From positions 198,042,335-198,106,334 of the forward strand of contig CM060957.1 in assembly GCA_030765055.1 (NCBI GenBank): a stretch of DNA of 64,000 bases, written 5' to 3'. A model generated the notes under the pieces. The model was not told the origin of the DNA. It was given only the letters and a program-made list of their open reading frames with translations, and did no database searches. The DNA is from Mantis religiosa. Lineage: Eukaryota; Arthropoda; Insecta; Mantodea; Mantidae. A program made the position numbers and the translations under genes. Below, one piece after another: positions 41,761 through 53,866 of the stretch. Numbering within the stretch: position 1 is the stretch's first letter; every line of letters begins with the position of its first letter.

Positions 41761-42720
41761 GGTAAGAAGTCACACCACAGTTTGGGATAAGAGCATTCCT
41801 CAGTATTCAGGTTTGCAAACCCATAAATTGAGTTATGGTGGTTAGAAGCAAAGGTCAGTTGTGGGTCTGGAGAAGAACTGTACTTGACACGTTTTACGGA
41901 AGAATTTCTAAGATTGTTTTGGTCTAAAGTGGAGATGCGTCACTGTGGTGTGAAGAGAGCTTGTATGTTTCATTTGGTTTCCCAAGTACAACTCCATTAG
42001 AATGCAATAAACCAAACCTTGCAAAATGAAAGAATATTGGTATTGTTTGTAGGGTTTTACTTTATTTGTCCACCTTTTTATTTATATTGTGAGAATAAGT
42101 AGGTGACACCTTCATAATGTAAATTTAAAACTAGAACAGCTAATTGAAGATAAGGAAGAGCAATATGCTAACCGTGATTGCTTTGTAATAACTGAGTTAA
42201 AAATAATGTTCAAATCCTGAGTTAAGTTATAGTTGTCAATAACCTTCTTTATGCAGGACTGTTGATTGATTTAGTTTGTGTAATTTAGTATTAAAATAAA
42301 CATGTAAGGATGACGACTTTATATGCTTGCAAAATAAAATTTCAGATACTTCTAGCCAATTTTAAAATTTCCCCTGTTTAAGTATACCACCGCCATTGTC
42401 ATCTGACTAAAATGTTTTATAGCTGGCAGTTCTCGCCGGTATAACTCTTGCGTTTAGACAGACTTGTGTGTAAGAACAATTTCATTTCGATTACTAGACC
42501 TATTAGTGGTGGGGCTATAAAGTTTTGGACTTAAATGGGGAAATGTGTAGTGTTTATCGGCCGACTTTATTATATGCAACACCGCATGTGCTGACACTGG
42601 TGATACAGGTGATGAAGATGGAGCACCGGTGTCCACAAATCTCGCTTTTGCGGTCTGCGGGGCTGAAACCCGGCCTGTATGGTAAGCGGGATAATGCGTG
42701 TCAGTTGAAAATTAATGTCA
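41761..42720. other. Probable 3' UTR of zinc-finger gene and flank
   Basis: Decayed finger remnants continue to about 41830. Possible polyadenylation signals: aataaa at about 42005 and 42294. No further gene recognised. Confidence 0.4.
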
Positions 42721-42726
42721 TACTGG

Positions 42727-42850
42727 CACGTTAGTCATGGTAGCTCAATGGTTATAGCATCCAGAAGGAGACCAGGTGATCCGTGTTCATATCCCGGCTA
42801 TGGCATCATGTGTTTCACATCGTATCTATATGTTCTATACTTGGACTGTT
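42727..42850 (+). mobile_element. SINE type B copy
   Basis: Head ggtagctcaatggttatagc (A-box-like) and B-box-like gttcatatcccggctatgg at the same spacing as the copy at 24845. The body fades after about 42830. Confidence 0.6.
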
Positions 42851-43279
42851 CATTTTTAATTCATTTTCCGGAATACTTAGCCTTTGTCTATACTTTAGTG
42901 TCTCTATGAAGCTTGTCCGGAACGTTTAGTGGTCGGAATGTTTGTACTCAACGGCGACACGCTTTATTACACAGTCGCTTCATGTTTCAGATTGTTGCAT
43001 CCAGGAATATGTCAGCACTAGCAAAGTGACATTCACGAGCCGTCATCCTATGCCTTTTTCGGCACATTTCAGCACGCTTTTATTTATTTCATCTGTCAAA
43101 ACTTGGTCTGTCTCACAGTTTCCGTCGTTCAACACTTACCAACAACTTATTCTACAAGTTTATGGAACATTGCAATGAAGTCAAATAAGTGGATTACTTT
43201 CCGCACGTTGAATGTTCAGTAAATTGGTTGTACGTTAGAGAGGTTGTTGAAAACATAAACATCGATTGGCCCATGCCAT

Positions 43280-44070
43280 TCGATTCTGACCAATAATTTG
43301 GTCATGAGTCCGATCACTGCAAAATTTGTACCAAAGCTCCTCACTTACGACCAAACACAACATCGCATTAACGTTGCTAAGGAGTTGTTGAGCTCTGTCC
43401 GTGACAGAGGGTGACGAATCGTGGGTTTGATATTATTAAGTAGAAGCTAAAGCTCAATCAGCCCAATAGATGCAGCCTCACGAGCCAAGACCAGAAAAAG
43501 CGCGCCAAGCTTGGTCGAATGTAAAGGTTTTGCTTACAGTTTTCTTAGATTGGAGGGAGGTGATGCATCATTAGTTCTTGTCACAGCATAGAATGTCAGT
43601 AAGGAATATTACCTTCAAGTTATGCGGAATATCGCGAAGCAGTCTGCCAGAACAGCCCAGATTTGTGGAAGAACAGATATTGAGTTTTGTACCAAGATAA
43701 CGTCCCGGCTCACACATCGTTAATTGTGAATTGCGAATTTTTGGCCAAAAAACAACAGACCCATGATGCCGCAGCCACCGTACTCGCCAGACCCATCGTC
43801 CTGTGACATTTTCAGTTTCCAAATTTGAAGAGGCCCATGAAATGACGACGCTCTGCCACGTTTGAGGGGATAAAGAAGTCAACGAATGAGGAGAGGAACA
43901 GGATTACCAAAAATATTTTTAAAGGGGTACGAGGATTATAAAAAACGTTGGCATAAATGTATATCTGGTAGAGATTAATTTAAAGGGGACAAATTAGATT
44001 TCATGAATAAATACTTTTGCGGAAAAACCAAAATTCGCGATATTTTTAACGCATCTCGTATACACACTTC
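43280..44070 (+). pseudogene. mariner transposase (DD34D-type) relic
   Basis: Conceptual translation gives mariner blocks in order: FVPKLLTYDQTQHRINVAKEL (43329-43390), YDIETKAQSSQW-like region around 43440-43470, EPRPEKARQAWSNVKVLLTV (43490-43545), LDWRGVMHHEFLSQ, the 'PYSPD' region near 43780, then CDIFSF(Q)FPNLKRP-like, and C-terminal YKKRWHKCISG (43940-43975). The catalytic motif DESWVYGYD is interrupted by stops. Several frameshifts and stops occur. Neither terminal inverted repeat was identified. Confidence 0.7.
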
Positions 44071-44159
44071 TATAGCGGAGTGCAAAAGTATAAACGTGCT
44101 TCAAGGGGACTATCAATATTGATAAAGAATAAATTTAGAAGACTGTTCAGAAACTGAGA

Positions 44160-44260
44160 ACCAGTAAATGAAAATGAACATAGATATTTTTGGAAAGAAG
44201 ATAACAGTACTAGGCGTATATGGAACAAGTGAAGGTGAAAATTTAACGATATAGATCGAG
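44160..44260 (+). pseudogene. Non-LTR endonuclease fragment
   Basis: Short segment reading IFGKKITVLGVYGTSEGEN, the '..ITILGVYAPT' strand of an APE-type endonuclease. Too short for a clade assignment. Confidence 0.4.
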
Positions 44261-44306
44261 TAATCATCATCAACAAGTACACATTCCGCAATTAAATCTT
44301 CTAGAG

Positions 44307-46290
44307 GTGATAACGGTTAAAATTAACACTTTTAGTACAGAACTCACACAAGTAGCAATATTCAAACCACCCGCAGATATTGATACAGATGACGTTCAGA
44401 AAATCATGCAGTTAGGTCAAATAGCGGCGGGGGATTATAACTCTAAGCATTATATATGTCACAGCACCAACCCAACCCTCAAGGGACGAAACTTTTGAGT
44501 TATATAAACTCTGTCAATTAACTCATTGCTGGCCAATCACGGGCCAGACTTAGTTATTGTCAAAGATATTCCCTTCAACATCGAATGTACTGTATTTCAT
44601 GACGTCATTTCGGACCATCTACCGGTGCAGCCCTACAATTTAATATTCTGAACTACTAAATAGTTAACTGGGAAGACCTCAAAATCATAATAGAACAATA
44701 CCTACAGAAAATGGAAATAAACAGCTGAACAACATAAAGCGATACATAAACTAGAACAAAGTAGGGACCACTGTTAAGTGTAAACCGACGGTAAATGCCC
44801 AATATCCCACGGACATCGAAAACTTATGCCTAGGACGAAAATAGCAAACAACGAAACACCCAACTCCCCAGCAGGATCATTTAGACGTCAGAGCAACAGT
44901 ATCTGCAACAAATAGGGAATATGTAACACATGAATAGAACTCAACCCTTGAATGACTAAATCCAAGCTTACATTTTGTTTGGCAAGTAGCAACATACTTC
45001 CACTCATAAATGACAACGTCATCGCTGATACATCTCGGTCCAAAGCATAGATGTGAGAAACCTGAGAAAACACTCACGCTACACCCCACAGAGGAACCAG
45101 CAAGTCAGGTAGACATCCCAACTATTAAACAAGAAACTAATGAAGGAGTTTACAGTACACAACAAAATTCGAAAGACAAATGCAGGTGAAATTAGTTGCA
45201 TTATTAACCACCTGCGAAACAGAAAGGCCCGGATAACATATTCAGCATAGTCCTAAAACGTCTTCCATTTGGAGCAATGAGGTTCCAAACGAAAATATTC
45301 AACTTCATATTATAAAACGTCAGATTTCTGCCTCAGTGGACAGAACCAAACTTATTAATGCTTACACAGCCGTACAATAACCTCGCTATAACCAGTAGCT
45401 ACACGTCCATTAGCCTATTAAACACTCTAGGAAATGTACTGGAAAAAGATTCCTAAAAATAATAAACTCCTACATTACAAAAAATATATAAATATCCCAG
45501 AACTAACAGCAGGCAGCTCAGCAGCTTATTCGTCTAAGAGAGCTAATATCTAAATGATTTAATACGAATAAATCAACAGACGCATATTTTTGGATATCGA
45601 ACACGCTTTTGATAAAATGTGGCACGTTCACCTCATCCAAAAACTTAAATCATACAACTTCCTTGATGCTATACATAACTGTCCTAATCAAAGACTACTT
45701 CAGCGCACGTTAGTTCCGAGTAACGGTGGAGGAATTGTCCTGCTCTCGCAGGTCCATTAGTACCGCAGTCTCTCAAGGAAGATTGCTCAGACCGTTGCTA
45801 CACAAACTTTACATTATTGATAAGCCAGTGACATAATCCGTTAAAGACATCTACACCAATGACGCAGCACTAGTGGCACAGTCCACTAAACCTCGCATAA
45901 TTCATTTGTGACTGCAGGAAGCGCGACGCGAATTAGAACCCTGGTTAATGAAAATAAACTCAAAAAGATACCAATCAATAAATTTCACAAAAACACTACC
46001 ACATAAGTATCCTAGGCATGCGCAGACGCCACTCTCATACAGTGACGAAAGACTTGAATGGAAAGACCAAGTCACCTACTTAGATGTCACAACGGATCAA
46101 GGTCTCTCATGGAAAGAGCACATAAATGTCATCGGAGCAAAAGCAAATATTCGAATAAGCAGACTTTCCCTCTTGATTATCGTAAATAACCGACTAAACC
46201 TCAACATGGACTGACGCTTTACGAAACGCTGATTAGACCAATTCTGCCGTATGTAGCCACCTCTATGTAGCGACTGCTATAACGACGTAA
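44307..46290 (+). pseudogene. Jockey-clade non-LTR retrotransposon, decayed
   Basis: The endonuclease part has TQVAIFKPPADIDTDDVQKI, IAAGDYNSKHYICHS (the 'GGDLNAKH' motif) and later DVISDHLPV. RT blocks appear in scattered frames from 45160: a decayed 'DIEHAFDKMW' motif A near 45595, AVSQGRLLRPLLHKLYI (motif B), DIYTNDAALVAQS (motif C, YADD changed to YTND), then the frame 45948-46214 with WKDQVTYLDVTTDQGLSWKEH and RISRLSLLIIVNNRLNLN. Many stops. A second copy of its C-terminus lies at 49090-49450. Confidence 0.75.
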
Positions 46291-46299
46291 TTCTGGACT

Positions 46300-48890
46300 G
46301 CTGTGCACGAACTATTATTCTACGGAAATAAAAAGCAATTGTTAGTGTTTGAAACCTGGACTTTTAATTTCACGAATCCACAAAGTCACAATTGGTGTCA
46401 GGAGTGCGACCTACCACCATGGAGGCTGAATTGAAAAGATTCTACAGAAAAATGAAGAAATGAACACGGCTCACGACAGCCTAGCAACGAAGACGGAAGC
46501 GGGAAGTAGCATCCTGGCCACAAAGTTGGAGATCACAAATAAAAACTTAACCGCCAAGTTGAAAAAATGGACAGAGAATAACACCCTCACTGCGAATTTA
46601 GAGAGGACGAATCACAATCTATCTGAAATGAGGCTGCAAACAAAGTCCTCTTCCCCAAATTTGAGAAGCAGATGGCCGGCATAAAGGAGGACTTCACGGA
46701 GTTGGGTGAGCGCGTCGAAGACCTGGCGAGCGGCGTTAACAACCTCGAGGGAAAGGTCGACACAAACACTAAGTCTCTGAACGCCTTGGTGGAGCACATC
46801 GTAGGCAGAAGTATGAAAGATTTGAAGGTCGACGCGCCGGGACGCGACACATCTCCACGCGTCAAACTCGCGAAGTATAAGGGCACGTCCACGTTCGAGC
46901 TCTTCGGCCGCCAATTTGACAAGTGGCCAAGCACAAGTGGTCACCAGGGGAAGAGGCCGCACAGCTAATGCCAGCCTCCAGGGACGGGCCGCAGAGGTCC
47001 TGAGCGCGGTCCAGACAGCGGTGGCGCCCAGGCACATCTGAAAGGCCCTGGAGAATCGCTGCGGGAACTACCACTTGGCCGCAGCCTACCGCAACCAACT
47101 GAATCAAGGAGGCAGTAATCAGGGGAGACGCTGCATCAGTTCGCCGTGGCAATTGAACTGTTGGCCAGGAAAGCTTTGGTTGATCTCCCACCGGAATTAG
47201 TGTCCCGGAAACCCGCATACACATTCGTTGATGGGGCAAGAGACGGCATGATACGTCAGCTACTAATGGAAGCATTGAGGATGGAGTCGGCTTCTGCAGT
47301 GTCGACAACAAGGCGTATCAGCTACACTGGAGACCGTAGACCAGCCGAGTGACGTCGGCGAAGACCAAGTGGCGTGTGTTGGGTTGTGGACTGCCGGGAT
47401 ACCTGGAGAGGGACAGCGCACAAATGGGAGAGCAGCCCGAAAACGATTAAATGCCGTCCTGGCGAGGGGTACTTCGGGGTAATCACCACCATCCTCTCGA
47501 GTGATACTGCACGTCGTCAGCGTATGGATGACAGCCTTATCGTGGACGGTTGGGTGAGAGGGAAGCCGTGCCGCGTGCTCGTAGACATCGGGGTAGCCAT
47601 GACCATCATCAGACCTGGCTTGGCAAATGGTTTGCCGTCGAGGAAACCGAGCCGAGCTTACCAGCTTTTGACGGCAGCGGACGACACCTTGCCCGTGGAG
47701 AGTATGCCCTGCTGCAATTGACCTTGGGACGGAGTCCGTGCGTCTGTGGGTGTTCGTCGCAGAGGTTCCTGAGGTGATACTGGTACTGGATGCCCTCAGG
47801 AGCCACGAGGCGACGGTCGACCTAAGCAGGAAGGTCCAGCGGCTATATGGAGAGAGGTGAAATTCCAACAACCCGAAGAAAGTCTCGCATTTTGCAGGAT
47901 CGTCCTGAGGGAAGACGTGGTTGTCCCCGCGAGAACCGAGGTGGTGGTGACGGCGCAACTGGAAGTACAGCGGACAAAGAACTTGATGCTGCACGAGAAG
48001 AGGTCTGTGCACGGACTTTGTATTGCCAGGACATTGTTACGATTCGGAGAGGAGGCGCCGGTGAGGCTGCTCAACCCAACAGACACCGATCGCGACCTCC
48101 AGGCCGAGACGGATTTGGGGATGTGCGAGCCCGTGGTCAGCGTAACACCAATCGATATGATCCAGGAGCCAGTGCCGACACAAAAAGTGCGCCCCGGCGG
48201 GAGGGCTTATTGGACAGAATGGCCGAACACCTGGCCGCAGAAACGCTCCAGAAGGTTCGACAACTGCGGAGACGATACCAGTGCGACTTCAACCAAGGCG
48301 ACAGGGATTACGACCGCACGGAGCGAGTGCTCCACCACATCGACATCGGACACGCCCGGGCTATTCGGTAGCCATCTAGATGCGTCCCGCAGGCGAAACA
48401 ATCGGCGGTACGGGACATTTTGGTGGACATGAGATCCAGGTTAGTGATTGAAGCGTCTGATGGCCCTTGGTGTTCCCCTGTAGTCTTGGTGACAAAGAAC
48501 GGCGAGCTGTACTTCTGCGTGGACTACAGGAAGTTGAACGCTTTCACCAGGAGGGACTGTTTCCCCTTACCCCGAATTGACGACTACCTGGACAAGCTTG
48601 CTAGAGCGTAGTGGCTCTCGTCATGGACCTGGTCCACAGTGACCAGGACAATAGTCTAACCTGATGAAGGAGGCACTAGAACGGCTTGGGGTGAACAAGA
48701 CCCGCACAACGCCCCTACCTCCACAGTCGGACGAGATGGTGGAGAGATACATCAAAACCTTAGAAGAGCACGAGAAAAAGGTCGTGGCCAGCCATCAGCG
48801 AGACGGACGTCCAGGTGTCACTGTTCTTGCTGCCCTACCGCTCGTCATCACACGACACCACTGGGATGACTCCAGCCAGCATATTGTGCT
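46300..48890 (+). mobile_element. Gypsy relative (copy 2), internally deleted
   Basis: Starts with an LTR end (cacaaagtcaca at about 46378-46390) and primer-binding site tggtgtcaggagtgcga. Then come gag pieces (46422-47340: LATKTEAGSSILATKLEITN, EDFTELGERVEDLASGVNNL, ALVDLPPELVSRKPAY), protease region (47524-47721, CRVLVDIGVAMTII), linker (47857-48370), RT start (48420-48611, DGPWCSPVVLVTK and FCVDYRKLNAFTRRDCF) and a jump to the integrase (48664-48890, EALERLGVNKTRTTPLPPQS). RT palm, RNase H and the integrase N-terminus are deleted. No 3' LTR. It follows the same order as the provirus at 31452-40101. Confidence 0.8.
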
Positions 48891-49084
48891 TTTAAAAATG
48901 CTGCTAGAAAATTAATATTCTCAAAATATGATTCTCTACAATATTATCTGAATGACAAATTGTCCTGGCTATTTTATGTAGCTCTGTAAGTAGAATCCTA
49001 CTATTTCAATGACAAATCAATGCTAATTAACTTTTGATGCGTGCGAAAAGTATATTTAAGTGTATCTGTATTGAAGATATGACA

Positions 49085-49560
49085 TTATACATGACTCACA
49101 CTTTACGAAACGCTGATTAGAACAATTGTGACGTATGTAGCTCCCTCTGTGTACCGCCTGCTAAAACGCTTATAAACAGACTACAGACGATACAAAACAG
49201 AGTTATAAGAACAATCACAAAGCCGCCGCAGCTTCATGTAAAACTAAATCTGGACATTACCGAAAACATAAATAAGTTGCCTATCTTCGATCTTTACGAA
49301 AAAAGAGGGAAACACACAAACTCCTTCATTCGAGAATCTGGGTACCCACAACACCCAATGACTCGTATAACAGACCGTTATCCCTTTCCGACAGAACACT
49401 TGGTCTGAGGGAGCCATGGCTTTGGGTTTCCTCTATACACCAAACAAGTGGCCCTTGAGGTCCTTGCTGTCAACTAGGGCGGTCCTAGGGTAGGACGGTC
49501 CCTCCAAAATTAATTTGGGCAAGTCACACGGACAAACAGCACATAATGAGATTATGTATA
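49085..49560 (+). pseudogene. Jockey non-LTR element, C-terminal part
   Basis: Bases 49100-49150 repeat 46208-46255 (ctttacgaaacgctgattag). The sequence then continues past the point where the first copy breaks: RLQTIQNRVIRTI-like segment near 49177-49215, then RETHKLLHSRIWVPTTPNDS and a C-terminal tail. No functional frame. It may be the remainder of the 44307-46290 element displaced by copy 2 of gypsy, although the 48-base overlap shows a duplication or a second copy. Confidence 0.6.
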
Positions 49561-50855
49561 AATACCAATTAATCTATATAAAACAGTACGCAAGCAGCAA
49601 CAATATCAATGTACTCCTAATGTAGCATATAAGACAAGGATTTTTAGCAATCTTAACTAAAGTACTAAGAACTGATAGTGCATTTACATGTTACATTTAA
49701 TTCATTAAAATATCCTACGAAAATTTGGCGCCATGCTCAGAGCTCTGATTGGTAGTAACGATTTCGTCACTTGTTTCAGGAGATCACAGTACAACGAACG
49801 ACGTCACATCAGAAATGAGACAGAATCAGGCACAAGCACGGCCTCGGTTATGTTTGTGTCACGGCGCCTATTTCTCACCTTACCCAGGCCCCGCCCTGGC
49901 TTTGACGCTCACCCTCAATCCACAGGTACTGCTACACTTACTCACCTGAATACCCTCCTGGGGTGGTTTTTAGTGGGTAGGGACGACAGTTCACTCCGTT
50001 AGAAAACCCTGCACCCCAATCCCAGGATTAATGCTTTTTTCCTCCACTCGAAAAGAAAGTCATACGCGGAGAGTACACTTGGCAGGAAAGCTACAAAGAC
50101 AGCACAGCACGTCAGCAAGAACTTTGGTGAGGGCATTAGCAGCTTAGACGAGCAGACGAACATATCCAATAGCTTTCAGCTGTTACCAAGGCGCCTTTGT
50201 GGGTAACTTTGTTCATCACTCACAAAGTGCCTCTACTTCTTACAGTATCCCTATCCTTGCTCTGTTTTATCTAGAATTAACCCCCACTAGGCCCCAGATA
50301 GGCTTTCGTAAGCCTGTTCTCTTTACTCTCCAACTTTAGAGTATTTAATTTAAACTGCCTCCTCAAAAACGAGCGGCCTATCTGCAATCACCGGCCTTTT
50401 AGTGTAGTAGAACGACATCACTAAGCCCTTCTTCAGGGAGGTAACTCTATTTCCCGCACCAACTCAAACTATGGCCAAACAGATAGCCTACTCGAAAATA
50501 GGACAAAGACTATCCACCATGACAGTAGATCCCGAAGAAGTCATGGCCTTTTCCTAAGAAACTACCAGCAGCGAGGGTCTTCTGACCTCAAGTTGAGGCA
50601 TTGTCATCCAAACCGGATCCGTGCTACAAAGTGCAGACGATATAGGGTGATACTGTCTGAAGACAAGCTGTAGAATTGATTGTCGAGCATTTGTAAGGTT
50701 ATTGCTGTTCCTCACGAGGAAGGCTGAGGAAACGATATTTGGAATGGATGCCCTCCGGAGGAAGACCCGGCACCAACAGCTGGTCTGGCTTCACCCTTTC
50801 CGGACATATGGGAGTTTCCTCAAGTTTCAAACAGCGAAGTGACGATTGCTCGGAG
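49561..50855. other. No recognisable gene
   Basis: Short frames at 49733-50002 and elsewhere have no known domain. It could include the Jockey 3' UTR at the left and an unrecognised LTR or copia leader at the right. Confidence 0.35.
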
Positions 50856-50859
50856 AGGA

Positions 50860-51125
50860 TGTTCTAAGCTGAAAACGTTCAATGAGGATGTTCAAATGTT
50901 CAAAGCTCGTCTCATGGCTCAGATATTCTCACAAAAGTGGGGAGAAGAAATTGATGAAACCTTCGCTTCCATAGAATGTTTAGCAGCGCTGCAGTCCTTG
51001 TTATCAATTGCAGCAGAAGAAAACCTAATGGTTTATCATTTCAATGTAGAGACCACGCTTCTTAGTGCTAAACTGAACGAGAAAATTGGCCTGAAGCAAC
51101 CAAAGGTTTCATCAAAGGAGACACT
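50860..51125 (+). pseudogene. Ty1/copia reverse transcriptase fragment
   Basis: The frame reads MFKARLMAQIFSQKWGEEID, ETFASIECLAALQSLLSIAA, EENLMVYHFNVETTLLSAKL and NEKIGLKQPK. This matches the copia RT start (KARLVA.GF.Q..G.DY.ETFAPV ... D.KTAFL.G.L.E.IYM.QP). The first catalytic Asp of motif A (VDVKTAFL) is replaced by Asn (FNVETTLL). It is truncated after this block. Confidence 0.75.
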
Positions 51126-51169
51126 CAAAAACTAAACGAAAGTATTGTCGCCAGGTCATTGTTGATTCA

Positions 51170-52200
51170 AGGCAGCGCGGGTAACAAGATCGAAGAGACG
51201 GCAGCAGAGTGTGGAGATGTAGGCTTGCCAAAATGGTGGGCAGGAACAGACGGATTTGGCTAGAGTTCGCCTTTGTTCTAGCCGGTCTCGATTGTTCGAG
51301 AAATTTCTGGTGTGTTAGAAGTCGATAAAAAGGCAGCCTGCCTAAAAAGAGACAGTCAGTCGGTAATTGAACGCGTGCGAGTAAGCAGCTCTGTTGGTTG
51401 ACCTGTATGACACATTGTGTATGTGTACGAAGTTTATTTCTACGAAAATAGAGTGCAATTTTTTTGTTGGTAACATGGACTTTTTTTTCACGAACACACA
51501 AAGTCACAACTGGTATCACGGAGCGAGATATTACGACCATGGAATCGGCATTGGAAAGGATTTTGGAGAAGATGAACGAATTGGCTGAGAAGACGGAAGC
51601 TGCAAACAGCAACTTGGCCATACAATGACCGCAATGATGGCCGAACTGACCACGGAGATGAAGGTGGCGAACGAGGCTCTCGCCGCCAAATTTTAAGAAC
51701 AGTTGGCCGGCGTAAGGGATGAGGTGACGGAGCTGAGCAAGCGGAAGAGCCAAGTGGGCGAGCGTGTCGAGGACCTTGCTGACCGCGTAAACAACCTGGA
51801 GGGAAAGGCCGAAAGCAGCACAAAGCCTCTGAACGCCATGGTGGAGGACATCGTCGGCAGGAGGTTAAAGGATTTAAAGGTCGACGTGCCGGGACGCGAC
51901 ACAACATCTGCGCGCGTCATACCTCCTAAATACGACGGCGCGAACACTTTCGAAGTCTTCCGTTTCCAATTCGACGCAGTGGCCAAGCACAACAAATGGT
52001 CACCAGAGGAGGAGGCCACACAGTTAATAGCCAGCCTCCAGGGACTGGTCGCGGAAGACCTCAACGCGGTGCAGACAGTGGCGGTGCTCAAGGACATCTG
52101 GGAAGCCCTGGAGACTCGTTTGGGAAACCACCGCTTAGCTGCAGCGTACAGCAAGGCAAGGTCACGGCAGCCAGGGTCGCAAGACACGAAAATCTAGCAG
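51170..52200 (+). mobile_element. Gypsy relative (copy 3): LTR plus gag fragment
   Basis: An LTR-like region ending cacaaagtcaca (about 51498-51508) is followed by a decayed primer-binding site and a gag start near 51540 (MESALERILEKMNELAEKT in the same arrangement as the 39578 gag). The frame 51703-52197 has AGVRDEVTELSKRKSQVGER, VEDLADRVNNLEGKAESS and WSPEEEATQLIASLQGLVAE. It breaks off at 52200. It lies between two copia fragments, so it was probably inserted in a copia element. Confidence 0.75.
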
Positions 52201-52229
52201 TGGATACATGATTTTCTTAAATGGAGAAT

Positions 52230-52530
52230 ACTGCAGGAAGCAAAAGTGTGTGTCACTATTGTATACAGAGCCTTATCAGAACTTTGCTAAGCTCCAGCCA
52301 CAACTAACATATATGTATAAGATTTGACCAAAACCACAGTTAAAATGACAACAACCAAAGCTGTTTGTGTTTGGTGAAATATCGCCACATCGAGCCAAAC
52401 ATATTGACACAAAATAACATTGTGTTCTCATCTCACTGACTGTATGTTTTATGCTATTGCAGATTTGTTAACTAACCTTCTGTCTTCCAACAGACAGGCA
52501 TTGTTAAGAGAAAACTGACAAGTTGTGTCG
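52230..52530 (+). pseudogene. Ty1/copia RNase H and C-terminus remnant
   Basis: In shifting frames it reads HRAKHIDTK (the 'KHIDIKYHF' motif that ends copia RNase H) near 52390-52418 and IADLLTNLLSSNRQALLREN (the 'IADILTKPL' C-terminal motif) near 52460-52520. With the RT fragment at 50860 it marks a copia element largely lost between. Confidence 0.6.
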
Positions 52531-53561
52531 AGATTAGTGAAATTGGACATAAACGTGCGACTTAACGAGCTTTATTTGTTTTTAATATTGTTGAAGTATA
52601 AGGTTAAACGTCTCTGTGTCCCAATTGAGATTCCATAAGCAATTTGTCTACTTTTTTAAACAATATAAATTCTATATCCTCTCGCTTCGTAATATTTAAA
52701 TCGCAATGTTTGCTTCATCGGTATGTATCACTAAATTGTGCTTCTCTGCACTCTTTTCTTGACGTAATCCTGTTGTATTCCATTGTAGTATGTTCCAATC
52801 CCCAAATATACTCCTTTGCTGGAGATCAGAACGGCGAGTTCTGTAAAAGTGGTTCTACGACAAAATATTGTGGTGCAGATTTCAACTGTTTGTTACAGAC
52901 ACTTCCTCGTTATAAGTAGGTGGTGGGATCGTTCTCTCTTAACCCTCATATTGTGCAGGGAATGCTCCATGTGGCTTGGCAGGTCATTAGGACATATACA
53001 GCCTTTCCTTCATTTGCCAGAAGACAAGTGACAAGTCAGCATTTCCTCCACTTTGGACAAGTCGATTATATCACTGTATCTCTGACCCCAAAGATAACTC
53101 ATGGGGCACCACTGGCAGAAAGAGGATGCGATTGGAATAGAAAGGTTATGAGAGGAGCATCAGTAAATCCTTGTGCTCCGAATGTATGTGAAATGTTCAA
53201 GGATAGAGTTATGGTCTCAGTATACTGAGAGGCAAGAAGAATGATGTAAACTTCTGAGCATTAAATACACACAAATACTCTTTAATAGGAAATTCTAGTT
53301 ATTTGTTTCAGTTTACAAGCTATTTGGCAAATTACCAAATCACCCAAAAACATAATAAATGTATCTTTTGTAATGATCGACTAAAATAAAAACATGGCAA
53401 AGCAAAAAGACGTATTCTCAGTACAGAGTACTTACACCGCGATTCCAGTTGTGTACACTCTGTTCAGATGTAATCACAAGAACGGGTCATACATCGGCAG
53501 ACGTGAGAAATCATATATAACGTGACTGAATATTGTGACAAGGAGCAAGAAGGTAACAATA
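52531..53561. other. No recognisable gene
   Basis: Three overlapping plus-strand frames (52644-53228) of 71-102 codons show no domain. Left part may be copia 3' sequence. Confidence 0.35.
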
Positions 53562-53566
53562 TGGCG

Positions 53567-53808
53567 TGTTACGAGCCATAACATCTCCCTGGTAGCTCAC
53601 TAATCAAATCAGTTACACTTTCAAATAACTATTTATTACCACAAATAACTGCATTGCAAACTGTGATTACAAAAGACTTGCTTCTACACACCGTCCATGA
53701 TGCCTCGCAAGCTACTAGCGGCAGAGCAGCCAACCTACACCAGAAAGTTACAAAAAATAACGATTCTGCTCATCAGAGCTGCCACCACTGTTCCTGGTGA
53801 GCTCAACA
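53567..53808 (-). repeat. BEL 3' LTR (242 bp)
   Basis: Nearly identical to 59359-59600; differences seen: 'gcattgcaaac' here against 'gcattacaaac', and 'ctacaccag' here against 'ctactccag'. Confidence 0.92.
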
Positions 53809-53866
53809 TGCCGCCCACCTAATTTGTGATACAAATTACTAAGAAAAAAAACATACACCAGTATTT

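Noticed and set aside
46587..48086. Long minus-strand frames opposite gypsy copy 2
   Set aside because: Antisense shadows; the plus strand carries the recognisable gag and pol.
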